A stretch of 64,000 nucleotides of DNA, from NCBI GenBank assembly GCA_031310005.1, contig CM062381.1, forward strand, positions 3,906,001-3,970,000, given 5' to 3'. Below, one piece after another: positions 33,189 through 44,081 of the stretch (the first letter of the stretch is position 1; each line of letters begins with the position of its first letter). Made by a program: the position numbers and the translations under genes. The DNA comes from Dactylellina haptotyla. Lineage: Eukaryota; Ascomycota; Orbiliomycetes; Orbiliales; Orbiliaceae. The notes below the pieces were generated by a model that searched no databases, was not told where the DNA came from, and saw only the letters and a list, made by a program, of their open reading frames with translations.

Positions 33189-34100
33189 ATGGAACCGAGA
33201 GACAGTTCAGCATCTCACCTCCCCATCGAGATTCTCGAGCTGATATTGCTTAACGTCCCGCCACTCTCTCTTATAACAAATTTCCGTCTAGTATGCAAAG
33301 CCTGGAGCAGCCTCCTCGAAACGTCCACTCCTCTCAAATACTACGCCACTACAGGTCTCTACCTCGATTGTGCACCAAAGCCTTCCGACGGACTAAACCG
33401 CATAGTATTTCTTCCGATTCTCACGCCGCTTGCTTTGGATATTCTCGAGATATTCTGGCGCAAGTTGGTTCAGATTACCATAGACCTTCGAACTGAAGCC
33501 GAATTCCGCACCCCTAACGATAATGAAATCAACCCTTCTTCAAGCAAAGAGCCACCTCATTTTGAGCTTCAACTTCCAACCCAACCACCTTTCATGGCTA
33601 TAGAAAGGCTGTATCTCCAATTTCTCCCATTATCCTCAAAATACCCGCTCCTCCACCCATCCCTACAGCTCCGTAGCTACATAAATGCCTGGAAGAATTA
33701 CCGTCCTTTTCCACTTGTCGGCGAACCCATTAAAAACGAGGGGGTTCAAAACACCGACTTCCACAAATCCCACCTCACCGATTATGTCGGTGCGGCGATA
33801 TTGCCACCCTCAGGCGCGACTTTACAACATTTTTGTGCAGATCTCTGTCATACAGTACATACCTTCCAGCCAGAAGGTGGCTACGAACGATTCTTGGCCG
33901 AGTTTGTTCCCGTAGATGAGACAACGGGAAATATAAAAGCATATGTTATCTTTAAAATCTGGGTGACGAGTGCGGAACATGACAAGCACAACTGGAGTCA
34001 AGTTGTCAGATTTGCCAATTACCCGCCTTACCGCCCACGTTGGATTGATAAATCGAACGTCCACGACTTTCGAGTCTTAGTTTTAGACCATTTATTTTAG
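33189..34100 (+). CDS. F-box domain protein
   Basis: A single exon of 303 residues. The N-terminal F-box (about 10-50) is clear: SHLPIEILELILLNVPPLSL then RLVCKAWSSLLE, the Skp1-binding pattern. The rest has no leucine-rich or WD40 repeats that I can recognise, as in many fungal F-box proteins. It would act as a substrate adaptor of an SCF ubiquitin ligase; the target is unknown. It converges on the 6-phosphogluconate dehydrogenase gene, with 244 bp between stops. Confidence 0.78.
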   Translation: MEPRDSSASHLPIEILELILLNVPPLSLITNFRLVCKAWSSLLETSTPLKYYATTGLYLDCAPKPSDGLNRIVFLPILTPLALDILEIFWRKLVQITIDLRTEAEFRTPNDNEINPSSSKEPPHFELQLPTQPPFMAIERLYLQFLPLSSKYPLLHPSLQLRSYINAWKNYRPFPLVGEPIKNEGVQNTDFHKSHLTDYVGAAILPPSGATLQHFCADLCHTVHTFQPEGGYERFLAEFVPVDETTGNIKAYVIFKIWVTSAEHDKHNWSQVVRFANYPPYRPRWIDKSNVHDFRVLVLDHLF

Positions 34101-34344
34101 CTTTTTACTTATCTAACGTCACAAATAATAAGAGAACTTTTTTTGAAATATTTTTTTGTTATTTCTTATTGTCAAAATAGACTTGACTAGTAACTAGTTG
34201 AAGTTTTCGTACAAGCCCGTGTATCCTTACAGGATATCCAAAATAAATTCTCCTGCCAAACAACGTCCTTTACTTTTGGGTAAGATTTTTTCAGTCACGG
34301 TTCATGACTTGAGAAAAGGATGTTTACATGCAAAAAAAACGTAT

Positions 34345-36773
34345 TTAGGCAAGGTATGTCGAAGCGCTGACATTACCACCACGACCGGTCCAGTTGATGT
34401 GGATGTCCTTGCCTTCTGGGAGAGTCGAGCTGGCGTATTCTGGGAGGACGTGGAAGGTGTGGGCACCTAGGGAAATTGGTATTAGCACTCGTACAATAAT
34501 ATTATATATAAAATCTGAGGATAACTTACCGAAGTAATCTCTCTGGGCTTGCAACAGGTTGGCTGGCAGAACCTTACACCTGTATCCGTCGTAGAAAGCC
34601 AAAGCCGTGGAGAAGCATGGAGTTGGAATACCCCATTCGATACCCTTGGCGACACTTCGTCTCCAGCCGCCCTGAGCGTTGTGAATGGCCTTGGTGAAGA
34701 AGTCGTCGAAGAGCAGGTTCTCAAGCTCGTGGTTGTTGCGGAAAGCCTTGGTGATATCCTTCAGGAAGACGGAGCGGATGATGCAACCTCCACGCCACAT
34801 GAGGGCAATTTCTGGCATGTTGAGCTTCCATTTGTACTCTTTCGCGGCCTAACAGGGTTTTTTTGTTAGCAAAAATCGATCACGTATGAGGTCTATATCC
34901 TAGGAGCATACTTCACGGAGCAACATGAATCCCTGAGCGTAGGAGATGATTTTAGAGGCATAGAGGGCTTGCTCAAGATCGGCAATGAAGGCCTTCTTGT
35001 CGCCGGTGAATGGTGTGATTTCGGGTCCGTTGAGGATGTTGGCAGCACGTCCGCGCTCGCCCTTCTGGGCAGACAAGCAACGAGAAAAGACAGCTTCACC
35101 GATAAGGGTGACTGGCATACCGAGGTCAAGAGCGTTGATGGCGGTCCACTTGCCGGTACCTTTCTGGCCAGCAGAGTCCAGAATCTTGTCCAAAAGTGGC
35201 TTGCCATCGGCGGGGTCGTTGTAGTACATGATATCCCTGGTGATTTCAATGAGGAAGGAGTCCAAGACACCCTTGTTCCACTCGGTGAAAACATCACCGA
35301 TTTCCTTGTTGCTCAATCCGAGACCGCGCTTCATGATATCGTAGGCTTCGCAGATGAGCTGCATGTCACCATACTCGATACCATTGTGAACCATCTTGAC
35401 GAAATGGCCAGAACCCTCGTCACCAACCCACTCGCAGCATGCCTCACCGTCACTCTTGGCGGCAATGGACTGGAAGATGTCCTTGATGTAAGGCCATGCC
35501 TCCTCGTTGCCACCTGGCATGAGCGAAGGACCATATCGAGCACCCTCTTCACCACCAGAGACACCAGTACCAACGAATCGGAGTCCTTTTTCAGCAAGGT
35601 ACTTCGCTCTTCGGTTGGAGTCTGGGAAATGCGAGTTGCCACCATCGATGATGATGTCGCCCTTTTCGAGGAATGGGAGGAGGGACTCAATGAAGTCATC
35701 AACGGCCTGACCAGCCTTGACGAGGAGCATCACTCGACGTGGGCTCTTGAGCTTCTTGCAGAGGTCCTCGATGGATTCAGCACCGACGATCGACTTGCCT
35801 AATCGGTAGGAATTGTTAGAGCAGTCTAGCAATGTACAAAAGAGCTATCAAACGTACCCTTAGCCTCATTTGCTAAGAAATCGTGGACCTTTGAGACCGT
35901 TCTGTTGAATGCAACGACAGTGAAGCCTAGGGTTTAGTCTCGTCAGCACACCCTGGTTCACTAACCAACGGACAGCACAGAAAGGAGCGGGAAAATTACC
36001 GTGATCCGCGCCATTGAGGATCAAGTTCTATCGAGCATGAATTTCCGTCAGCTTAAATTCAAAGTTTATCTTCCGGAATCTCCGGAACCCCTGCTGGCGG
36101 ACGCTTTCCGGGGCTCTTTGGATTCTAGAGAGCTTACCTGACCCATCACAGCCAAGCCGATAAGGCCGAGATCTGTGTTGTGAAAACCCCCACTATCAGC
36201 ATCCTCCGCTCGACGAAAAGTTATCGGGATATTACAAATGGATTCGGAGTACGGAGCTCCAATTGAGCTGCTGCAGTGACTCCCAGACAGTTCTGCACGG
36301 TCTACAGGGTCCCAATGCAGTCTGACAGCTCAACGTGCTCTACGCCCCCTCTTTCGCGTGTTGCGAGTGAGGTGGGGGCGGGTTAGACGTCATCGGGTTG
36401 TAGGGTTACAGAAAAACTGCAGGACGCACGAAGCCCCCGCCATCGTCGTCGTGGCTCACGATAGGACGACGGGACCGTGCTTTTCAGACAGAGACGAGGC
36501 AAGAGAGGGATAATACGGACCGCCACTAGGAGAATCGTGATGCGCAAAGCCGCCGGCAATACCGGCAAGCCGCATCTTCGCGTTAGCCAATGTCTGTTCA
36601 TGAGCTGCTCCTCCAGTCCTACAAGCGGATCAATCCGGCTCCGCGGGGTGTTTGGGACGTGGTGAGTGGGAGATTTGGAGAGAAGTAGACGGTGGAGAAG
36701 GGTCCGGGGACGTGAATTTGCCAGAACGTGAAGCCTGGACGGCAGGAAGGTGTACTTACACTGGTTCAGCCAT
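34345..36773 (-). CDS. GND1: 6-phosphogluconate dehydrogenase, decarboxylating
   Basis: Seven exons in the preferred model: 36773-36760, 36192-36138, 36027-36000, 35926-35858, 35798-34912, 34848-34530, 34466-34345 (497 residues). The NADP-binding Rossmann start [15 protein letters not shown] is split between exons 2 and 3. Later motifs: [39 protein letters not shown] (catalytic Lys and substrate site), [14 protein letters not shown], and the RGGN tail. The enzyme converts 6-phosphogluconate and NADP+ to ribulose 5-phosphate, CO2 and NADPH in the cytosol. The N-terminus is uncertain: exon 1 (MAEPV) is only 14 nt and the first intron, at 567 bp, far exceeds the others in this window. A 5-nt microexon is a possible alternative (see findings). 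Confidence 0.92.
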
Positions 36774-38760
36774 TGTGGAGCAAGTGTGATATATGAATTG
36801 GATTAGATAAAGGTCAGGATATGCTACTGCTACGACTATCGAGCCTGGTCGATGCTGGAGATTTGGAGATGGGTTTTATTTTGGAGGTAAAGTGGGAGGG
36901 AAGGATAAAACAGAGAAGAAACCGAGTGAAAGCGATGACGGGCAGGCCGGAGTGTTATATACTTTCTCCACCAAACGGAAAGTCAGTTCCAGTTCACCAA
37001 AGCTTACTCTGCTAAACTTCTTTTTTCTTTTTTCTCCCGGGCGGGCTTCAAGAATGCAATGGCATGGACACGGGCTTATTCGCACACTCAGCTTGGACAC
37101 GGCTTACGCTGGGAAGCCGGCTACAGTATCTGGCTTGGACCAGTCCCACCAACTCCGTGCTCAAGCCGGTTCGAGCTATCCGAGACGAAACAGTGCCTCC
37201 CGCGACGAGGTGGCTTTCAGTAGGCTACCGGATGAGGTATTTCAATCGACATATTTGGCCCAGAGTTTCTACTATATCCCACGCGATCAAGGCGCGATTT
37301 CTGCCGAGAGACGAAGCTTGTCAAACCGATCCTCTCCTCTGGTCAAGCTCCGGAATGAATCCTTTGCCGTCCGGGCAAATATTTCCACGGGAGAGCTAAG
37401 GATTCACGATAATTTTTCTCACCGAATGGTTCTCAATCCCGGCGGTTAGTACGCTTTACCCCGGTGAAGCCAGTTTCTGTAAAAAAAACCTTCAAAGGGA
37501 GCGCGACTACGAAGCTACAGCTGTGGTGCCGAACATGTTCTGGTGCCCCGCCCCCACCAGCCAAACGGTGTTGTTTTCCTTTAAATTACGTGAATCCTAT
37601 GCCCACAGAAAAATTTCCTATATGATATTAGCCCGCCAGCTATAGCTCCTGCGCTAGCCTGTCGGACGGCTGCAAGCCCAACGCCTAGAAGGCAAGGTCT
37701 TTCCAGGCCTTCGTTGGGAAACTTTTTTCTCTTTCTCGCTAGGCTATCGGCGGAATGGCCTTGCTCCCATTCGGCATGTTGACGAGAGTAATCAATTGCT
37801 AATCCCCCCAAACCATCGTATAATATGATGAGTAAACTGCAAACAACTCCAGCTAACCAGGCAAACACATGTGCTACACGACGAGATATCGAGCTTTATC
37901 TCGCTCTCGACCCCGCCAGGGGTACGTCATTGCGTTTCTTCACCTCGATGCAGTAAGCAATGCGAGAGCTCATGTAATACAATCTTAGCACTAGTGATTG
38001 ATGATTGATCTGTCTTTGTGAGCTTTGCGTTCCCGTCTCGACCGACGAGTTTGGGTGGAGTTTGGAGCATCACGGGCCTTTGTAATCCAGATTGAAAATC
38101 CTCAAACGCGAGATGGAATGCAATTGATTGACTGCATGGGGGAAGCCAACCTTCTTGTTTTCTCGGGATATCGATCCAACGTGCTGATACGGGAAGCCAT
38201 TGGGAGATAATACTTGCACTCACGCAGACTTGAATGGTGAACCGTTATATGGTATATGCGACTGCCGATATAAAATGTCGGCTCCCAAGGATTAGTACAT
38301 GCTTATATATACTCATGCATACAGCAGATCGCATACCTGAAACAGAAACAGTGCCCATCCACGGGCCATATTCCCAATCTAATCAAGCCCACACCGTTAA
38401 AAGCCGTCTAGAAGGTGAAACGGACGGTGATCCGGTTCGCGTTCGGTTCGCTGACGCCCGGCTCCCATCCCGGGCTATGTGTTGAAGTGTTGTTAACAAT
38501 GACAAACACTTCCTCCTTCACGTTAGTGTCCGGATCTGGTAATTTTGGTGGGACGAACAGCCACGCCAAAAATTTGCTGCGCCAACAACAAAACACAACG
38601 ATGAGTCGCCTCCCTTTCAACATCGCCAGCAACTCCATCACCACCCTCTCGACGACGTCCCCCTCCCACTCCCCGCCTCACCCCCCCAATCGCCCAATAC
38701 GCCGATAGCGATATACTGTAGAGGGGCTCTACCTTCGCGTTGAAGGAACTATTAAAGGGT
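36774..38760. other. Intergenic, 2 kb, divergent promoters
   Basis: It lies between the divergent GND1 and RRM protein genes. No ORF has a motif or plausible protein composition. It should hold both promoters; a short upstream ORF is at 38601-38708. Confidence 0.55.
38601..38708 (+). other. Possible upstream ORF of the RRM protein gene
   Basis: A 35-codon frame with a favourable start context (ACAACGATG, A at -3) that ends 52 nt before the main ATG. It could reduce translation of the main frame if included in the mRNA. The transcript start is not known. Confidence 0.35.
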
Positions 38761-39879
38761 ATGTCATATCCACCACCACCCGGGACCAATAGCCTCCCGC
38801 CGCGTCCGCCTCCAAGCATACACGCCTCAACTCATGCTTTTGCCGCCTTCAAGCCCCGTCAGGTAGCCTCGAGCAACCAATCCATCGGCGCTCCACCCAC
38901 CTACCCCGGTGTTCCAGGTGTATCCGCCCCTCCAAGCTATGGCGCCAGCCGGCCTCCCATGGGCCATCAGCAATCCGCTCAAGGATACAGTTATGGCGCG
39001 CAATCGCAACCGCAACAGCAGCAGCAAACTTCATACTCTGCTGCACCGCAGACAACATACTCTGCCGCGCCAACCGCAAACTCCGGTTACATGAACCAGC
39101 CTTCACATCAGAGTAGTCACCAAAGTCAATATGGGCAGCAGCAGCCACAAGGCGCGCGTGGTGGTCATCATCAGGCTGGTGGACATCGACCCTACCAAAA
39201 CCGAACCAATCATCAAAACCACAACTCGAACTACCCACCGCTAGACCCGGAACTCGAGGCTCAGATTGCCGAACAGCAATCGATCTATGATCCCGCACGT
39301 CGAGCAGCCTTCGCCGCGCAAGCCGCCACAAGCAACACTACCGCATCATCCGGCTATGACACGAACTCCTCCCTCGTCCCAGAAGGACAGCCTGCCACCG
39401 CCCAACCACAACAGAAAAAGGCAACCGTGGTTCGTTCTGGAGGTGGTCAAACGTGGAAAGACGATAGCCTTCTCGAATGGGACCCGGCACACTTCCGTCT
39501 GTTCGTGGGTAACCTTGCCGGCGAAGTCACGGACGAGTCACTTCTAAAAGCCTTCGCCGCCTATCCATCCGTACAGAAAGCCAGAGTTATCAGAGACAAG
39601 CGGACAACCAAGAGCAAGGGCTATGGATTCGTTGCATTCCAAGATGGTGACGATTACTTCAAGGCCGCGAGGGAGATGCAAGGGAAATACATTGGCAGTC
39701 ATCCAGTTCTACTCAGAAAGAGTACAACCGAGATCCGACCCACTGTTCAGAATAAGAATAAGAAGAATAAGCATAAGGGTAGTGGAGGTGGGTCAGGTGG
39801 AAATGCCGTTTTGGGGAAGAAAGAGGGAGGTGGCATTACAAAACCGAAGAAGGAGAAAGGTCCGAAACTCTTGGGCTAG
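38761..39879 (+). CDS. RNA-binding protein with one C-terminal RRM, RBM42-like
   Basis: A single exon of 372 residues from ATG 38761. The first two thirds are low in complexity and rich in Pro, Gln, Ser and Tyr. The RRM (about 245-320) has RNP2 RLFVGNLAG and RNP1 KSKGYGFVAF, and is followed by a basic Lys/Asn tail and glycine-rich end. The arrangement of a disordered N-terminus with a single late RRM, the segment LLEWDPAHFRLFVGNL before it and the IRPTVQNKN tail match the RBM42 family, associated with mRNA processing and stress granules in animals. The frame stays open upstream but has no other ATG nearby. Confidence 0.85.
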   Translation: MSYPPPPGTNSLPPRPPPSIHASTHAFAAFKPRQVASSNQSIGAPPTYPGVPGVSAPPSYGASRPPMGHQQSAQGYSYGAQSQPQQQQQTSYSAAPQTTYSAAPTANSGYMNQPSHQSSHQSQYGQQQPQGARGGHHQAGGHRPYQNRTNHQNHNSNYPPLDPELEAQIAEQQSIYDPARRAAFAAQAATSNTTASSGYDTNSSLVPEGQPATAQPQQKKATVVRSGGGQTWKDDSLLEWDPAHFRLFVGNLAGEVTDESLLKAFAAYPSVQKARVIRDKRTTKSKGYGFVAFQDGDDYFKAAREMQGKYIGSHPVLLRKSTTEIRPTVQNKNKKNKHKGSGGGSGGNAVLGKKEGGGITKPKKEKGPKLLG

Positions 39880-40329
39880 CATTGCGTATCAGCACCAGCA
39901 TGTAATTGCTCTCATATATTTTCTCATTGGCGAATGTGGCGTTGGACTTCTGGCAGTTGGGATGTGGTCTTGTAGAATAGTAATTGTTTGGCCAATCCGA
40001 TTCGGATATAATAATATAGATTCATTTCAGTTTCTTTACCTAAATCTTTAGTGTTCGTATCCTTTCCAGGTCGGAACATTCTCAACACTGATCCAGGTAT
40101 GCTAGGGAACGCCCTTTGGTTATCCAACACGCAGCAGATGTTGTATTTGGGTTTATCAGAATGAAGGTGACTATCTAGCTCAAATACCTCTCTGATGGTT
40201 TGAAAACATCTACCACGCGCGAGCAGATTATGAACTAGCATTCAACCCTCCCGAGATACTCATACGCTGCAGATGCTGCTGACATTAAGAATATCTAGAT
40301 GGAGTATTTAACTTCGATAGTATGAAATC
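39880..40329. other. Intergenic, 450 bp
   Basis: RRM protein 3' end and promoter of the first gene of the tandem family; nothing else seen. Confidence 0.55.
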
Positions 40330-41256
40330 ATGAAGTCGAAAAGGGTTACTCTCTACGCCCTCGCAGGTCTCTGCGTCACTGCGATCCGTCTAGTGTAAGA
40401 TGTAACAAAGCAACTATCAGCTATTAAAACTGTATATTGATATTTGCTCCCTAGAACCGCCGTCCCAGATATCAATATCCCTATTGACGAGTATAATTTC
40501 TTCCTCGAACAACATACCGCCGCTCTACAAGGAATCGGTAATCTTCTATTCGATGTCTCCTACACCCTTTACGAATCTCTCAATACCTTCGATACAGATA
40601 CTGTCGACCGAGTTCACGCTCTAGTCGCCATCCTTTCGAACCCAACCGACTACCCTCAAGCGGAAGAAATCGGCACAGGGTTCAGCGAGGACACTCTGGA
40701 CTGGGACATCGCAGCAACAGATATCTATCAACGTATCGATGACAGCGTAACCTCAATCTTACCGAGACAATTCAACCTTCCAGCAGAAATATGGACCACG
40801 CACGGCGGACAACTGGAACCCATCACCTTTGCGGGAGCACTAGAGGGTTTCGCGACCAGTATTCTCGCGGGGGCAATCGATGTTCGCGATCCGACGGAGC
40901 TGATGAACTGGCTGTTTCTTACGGATATAGACAATTTGCGTGCGCAGTTGAACTCCGATGCGTTCTTGGAGCTATACCATGCGATCGAAGTGCTGCAGGA
41001 ACACGCGAGTGAGGCGATGGCGACGATGGATGATGGATACTTTTTGGTGCAGTGGAGGGTTAAGATTGAGACGGCTTATGTGCATTTCAAAGAACCGCTG
41101 CTTAGAGGAAAGGCGTTTTGGATGGAGGTGTCTAACCAGTTGGGGAAGATACTGTACGGTCTGAAGAAGATTCAAGATGACGTTGGGTTACATCCACCGG
41201 CGGTACTAGCTGCGGATCTAGGTGATGCCGATGAAGAGTTTCTGTTTGACGACTAA
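40330..41256 (+). CDS. Secreted cysteine-free protein, tandem family member 1
   Basis: Exons 40330-40394 and 40455-41256 join over a 60 bp intron (GTAAGA donor, CCCTAG acceptor, phase 2) to give 288 residues. Exon 1 encodes just a signal peptide (MKSKRVTLYALAGLCVTAIR). The mature protein has no cysteine, is acidic (ending DLGDADEEFLFDD) and appears mostly helical, with LQGIGNLLFDVSYTLYESL, a central ELMNWLFL segment and EVLQEHASEAM. No known domain was recognised. It is followed on the same strand by two genes with the same exon plan, signal peptide and lack of mature cysteine, so they probably arose by tandem duplication with strong divergence. Confidence 0.75.
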
Positions 41257-41754
41257 ATGGTTGGTCAGATGAAATTAGAACTCTTAGTAATGTAATAGCT
41301 AGGCCCGACAATATTTTATGGGTTATACGGGTAACTCAAAGAATTCATTTATGGTAATATGGTTTGGTTGGATCTTTCTGGTATAAATTCATCTATTTAT
41401 ATCTACTATATAATATTTGCTTAGAACTCATTCAATAGGGTCACGATACCTATATTGCGAATTCTTAATCACTTTGTGCAGCAAGGCCGCCAATTCTATT
41501 ACATGCGAATTATATTTATTATGTATATACTAAAAGTTTATGACCTCCAACAGTCTCTTAGTCATAACGAATGCGGCTTTCTACTTTACAAGAGCGAATT
41601 GAGTTAATATTGCAATGAAGCAGCTCCTTTCCGGAAACCACCAATACGGTATCTGAAATAGCCAGCGCCACTGCTCATTCGAAATTGAACAAGCGAACAT
41701 TTCTTCAACTAGGCCGAGCGTTACAGATATCATTCAACTAAATTCTTTTGGAAA
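41257..41754. other. Spacer between tandem family members 1 and 2
   Basis: 498 bp, AT-rich; no ORF. Confidence 0.6.
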
Positions 41755-42708
41755 ATGATGTCCAAAAGTCTGGCGAGTACCTGTGTGGCCACAGTATATA
41801 TGGCACTTTTAGTGCCTATAATGTAAGTATGAAGCGGTTCTAATCAATCGTCTTACCTACAAGTCATTGACAAGCCAAATCCATACGGCAGCCATGCCAA
41901 TATTATAAAACCCACAGTCCAAGAATTCGATACCTGGATGGCCACAAAAAGCACCGCCTTCACCGCTCTTGGTGCAGACCTGGAAGAAGTCGTCGACATG
42001 ATAACCATAGACCAACCCTTAGCTGCCACCACAGCCTCAACAAAACCAACGCTCCAAGATATGGTTGACGATGCGGTTGCAGGTATCGAGAACGCAAAGA
42101 GATTGCTCGACCCTAATTCCGCTGGCACAAGATGGTTGGATAGCATATTGACTGAGGTTCGGGCGGTCCCGCAGATCGAAATAACTCTCCAGCGGGACAT
42201 CTGGGGCGCTCGTGACGGCCAACCCTGGGCTCGAAATATATGGACTGTCATCGGCGAGTTTGCAGACTACCTCACCAACTCCGGCGAGCCGGACTGGCAG
42301 TCACCGGAATCAATCACCATGTGGCTGTATCAAGGATACTTTGACCCCGTAGTAGGTGTATATGAGTTAAATCAGGGTAAGGCGGATGACATACTACTCG
42401 CTGCGGGCCATATTTCGCAGGTGCTTCAGGATAAAGCGATAGCTATTCCCAGGCGAGCGCGAATGTCCCAGCGTTTGGTCGCGGGTAGATCGGGAACGGA
42501 TTCAAGGCAGATTTTTTATATGTTCTTCCCGGCTGTCCAGGAATTATCATACTGGATGTTAAATTATAGCGATCTCTTTAAGGATATCCGAGAGGACTTG
42601 GAGATTATTTTTGATCCAAACAGTGGCAATGCTGTGCCACCTGCGTTTGGCGGCGCAGTAGGGGCCGCCCTTTTAACAGCTCAGAATATCTTCAGTAATC
42701 TCTGGTAG
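41755..42708 (+). CDS. Secreted cysteine-free protein, tandem family member 2
   Basis: Exons 41755-41822 and 41892-42708 join over a 69 bp intron (GTAAGT donor, CGGCAG acceptor, phase 2) to give 294 residues. Exon 1 encodes a signal peptide (MMSKSLASTCVATVYMALLV). The acceptor was chosen because it is the one that keeps the frame. The mature protein lacks cysteine and is helical-looking, with FTALGADLEEVVDMI in the same place as the equivalent helix of member 1 and a central SITMWLYQGYFDP matching that member's NWLFL segment. Function unknown. Confidence 0.72.
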
Positions 42709-43056
42709 ACTTCCGGTTTGTACTTAGTAGGTGCTCACATATACTAGAGACTTATTTCGCACGCTTTAAGCTGCAAACTTTAACAATATAAGAGTATATA
42801 TTGAATGAGAAGAAAAAATAGAAGACAGTGGGTTATATAATGAGTTAATTAGTATATGGTTGTAAATTTAAGGTTGAGGTTAATTCGCTCGAGGAAGAGA
42901 CGAGGCTGCCTTTTCGAGACCCAAATCGAAAAGATTATCCAAAATGCATACTAGACTCCACCAAACCTATAAGAACTGAAGGCGTTGATTGTCACCAGAC
43001 ATAACTAGGGGATCTAAATATTTATAGAACCTCTAGGTTGACCTACTGCCCTCATC
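42709..43056. other. Spacer between tandem family members 2 and 3
   Basis: 348 bp, AT-rich; no ORF. Confidence 0.6.
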
Positions 43057-44081
43057 ATGTTAATTCAATGGAAAACAACATGGGCCTGCTACGGTTTATA
43101 TTCCCTAAGCTTAGGTGCCCGCTTCGTGTTAGTCAACACTCTGAAAGATTTGATTCCAGTACAATATATTCACTGGTCTGAAAATTTAATAGAAATGCGG
43201 TAACAGTCACCGGCTTCGTGCCCCTCTCCGAATTCGAATTCTGGCTGAACAATATCGACGACTACGAAGAAGACGCCTCTGAATACCTCGACGAAATATC
43301 CAAGGACATGACCCTCCTGTTCACCGACTTCTTCCCTCCGTCGCCTACGTTCGTCCCGGGTACCCTCCCGCTAGCCCTCGAAACAATACTCACCACGCTC
43401 TCCTCAAACCTCACCGAACTCGAAACCTCAGAAGTTTCCATCTCCCCTCCCCCCAAATCCCACTTCTCCGCTGAAAAGTACTCCGAAAAGGTCCTAAAAG
43501 CCCTCTCCCTCCCATTTCCGCACCGTGAAGACGCATGGCCCTCCCGCCCCCGCGAAAAGCAAGCACTAACCCCAGCCCACCCGTCCGTCTTCTCCGCCCT
43601 CCAAGAATTTAGCAACCACCTCGCCACAAGCAACATAACGTACACCTCCCGTCTCCCGCTCCTCCTCTGGCTCTACGACGCGCACATAACACAACGCCAA
43701 TCCGGCCCAACAGTCCACTACCACACCGACGCCCGCCCCGCACTCGCCCAAATATTCGGTCGGTTCTACACCATGTTCGAACGTATAATGATACTCCTGA
43801 AGAAAATCCCCGACGAAATCAAAGCCGACCTGGCGGATAAATGGTCCTACGATGAATACGTGAACGCGCAGTTCCAAGCGCTGCTCTCGTATGTGAGTAC
43901 GATATCCCGTGCGACGTATTTAGTATACTGGCATATGCTGCGTATTCAGATCACGCCGGAAATCGGGGACGTGATGTGGAATCCGAGTAAGCCTGCGAGA
44001 TATCCGTATTTACGGCAGGAAGGGGATAACGATCCGGCGGGGCGGTGGGGGCAGTATTATAGCGATGACGATGATTATTAG
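43057..44081 (+). CDS. Secreted cysteine-free protein, tandem family member 3
   Basis: Exons 43057-43127 and 43193-44081 join over a 65 bp intron (GTTAGT donor, TTTAATAG acceptor, phase 2) to give 319 residues. Exon 1 encodes a hydrophobic signal-like sequence (MLIQWKTTWACYGLYSLSLG). The mature protein has no cysteine. It carries PLLLWLYDAH in the position of the WL segments of the other two members, a long helical stretch (FGRFYTMFERIMILLKKIPD) and an acidic tail (SDDDDY). Codon use is strongly C-ending in the first part of exon 2. Function unknown. Confidence 0.7.

Noticed and set aside
34969-35802. Long plus-strand open frame (277 codons) opposite GND1
   Set aside because: It is antisense to a strongly supported enzyme exon, and its protein has no motif; it follows from codon bias of the real gene.
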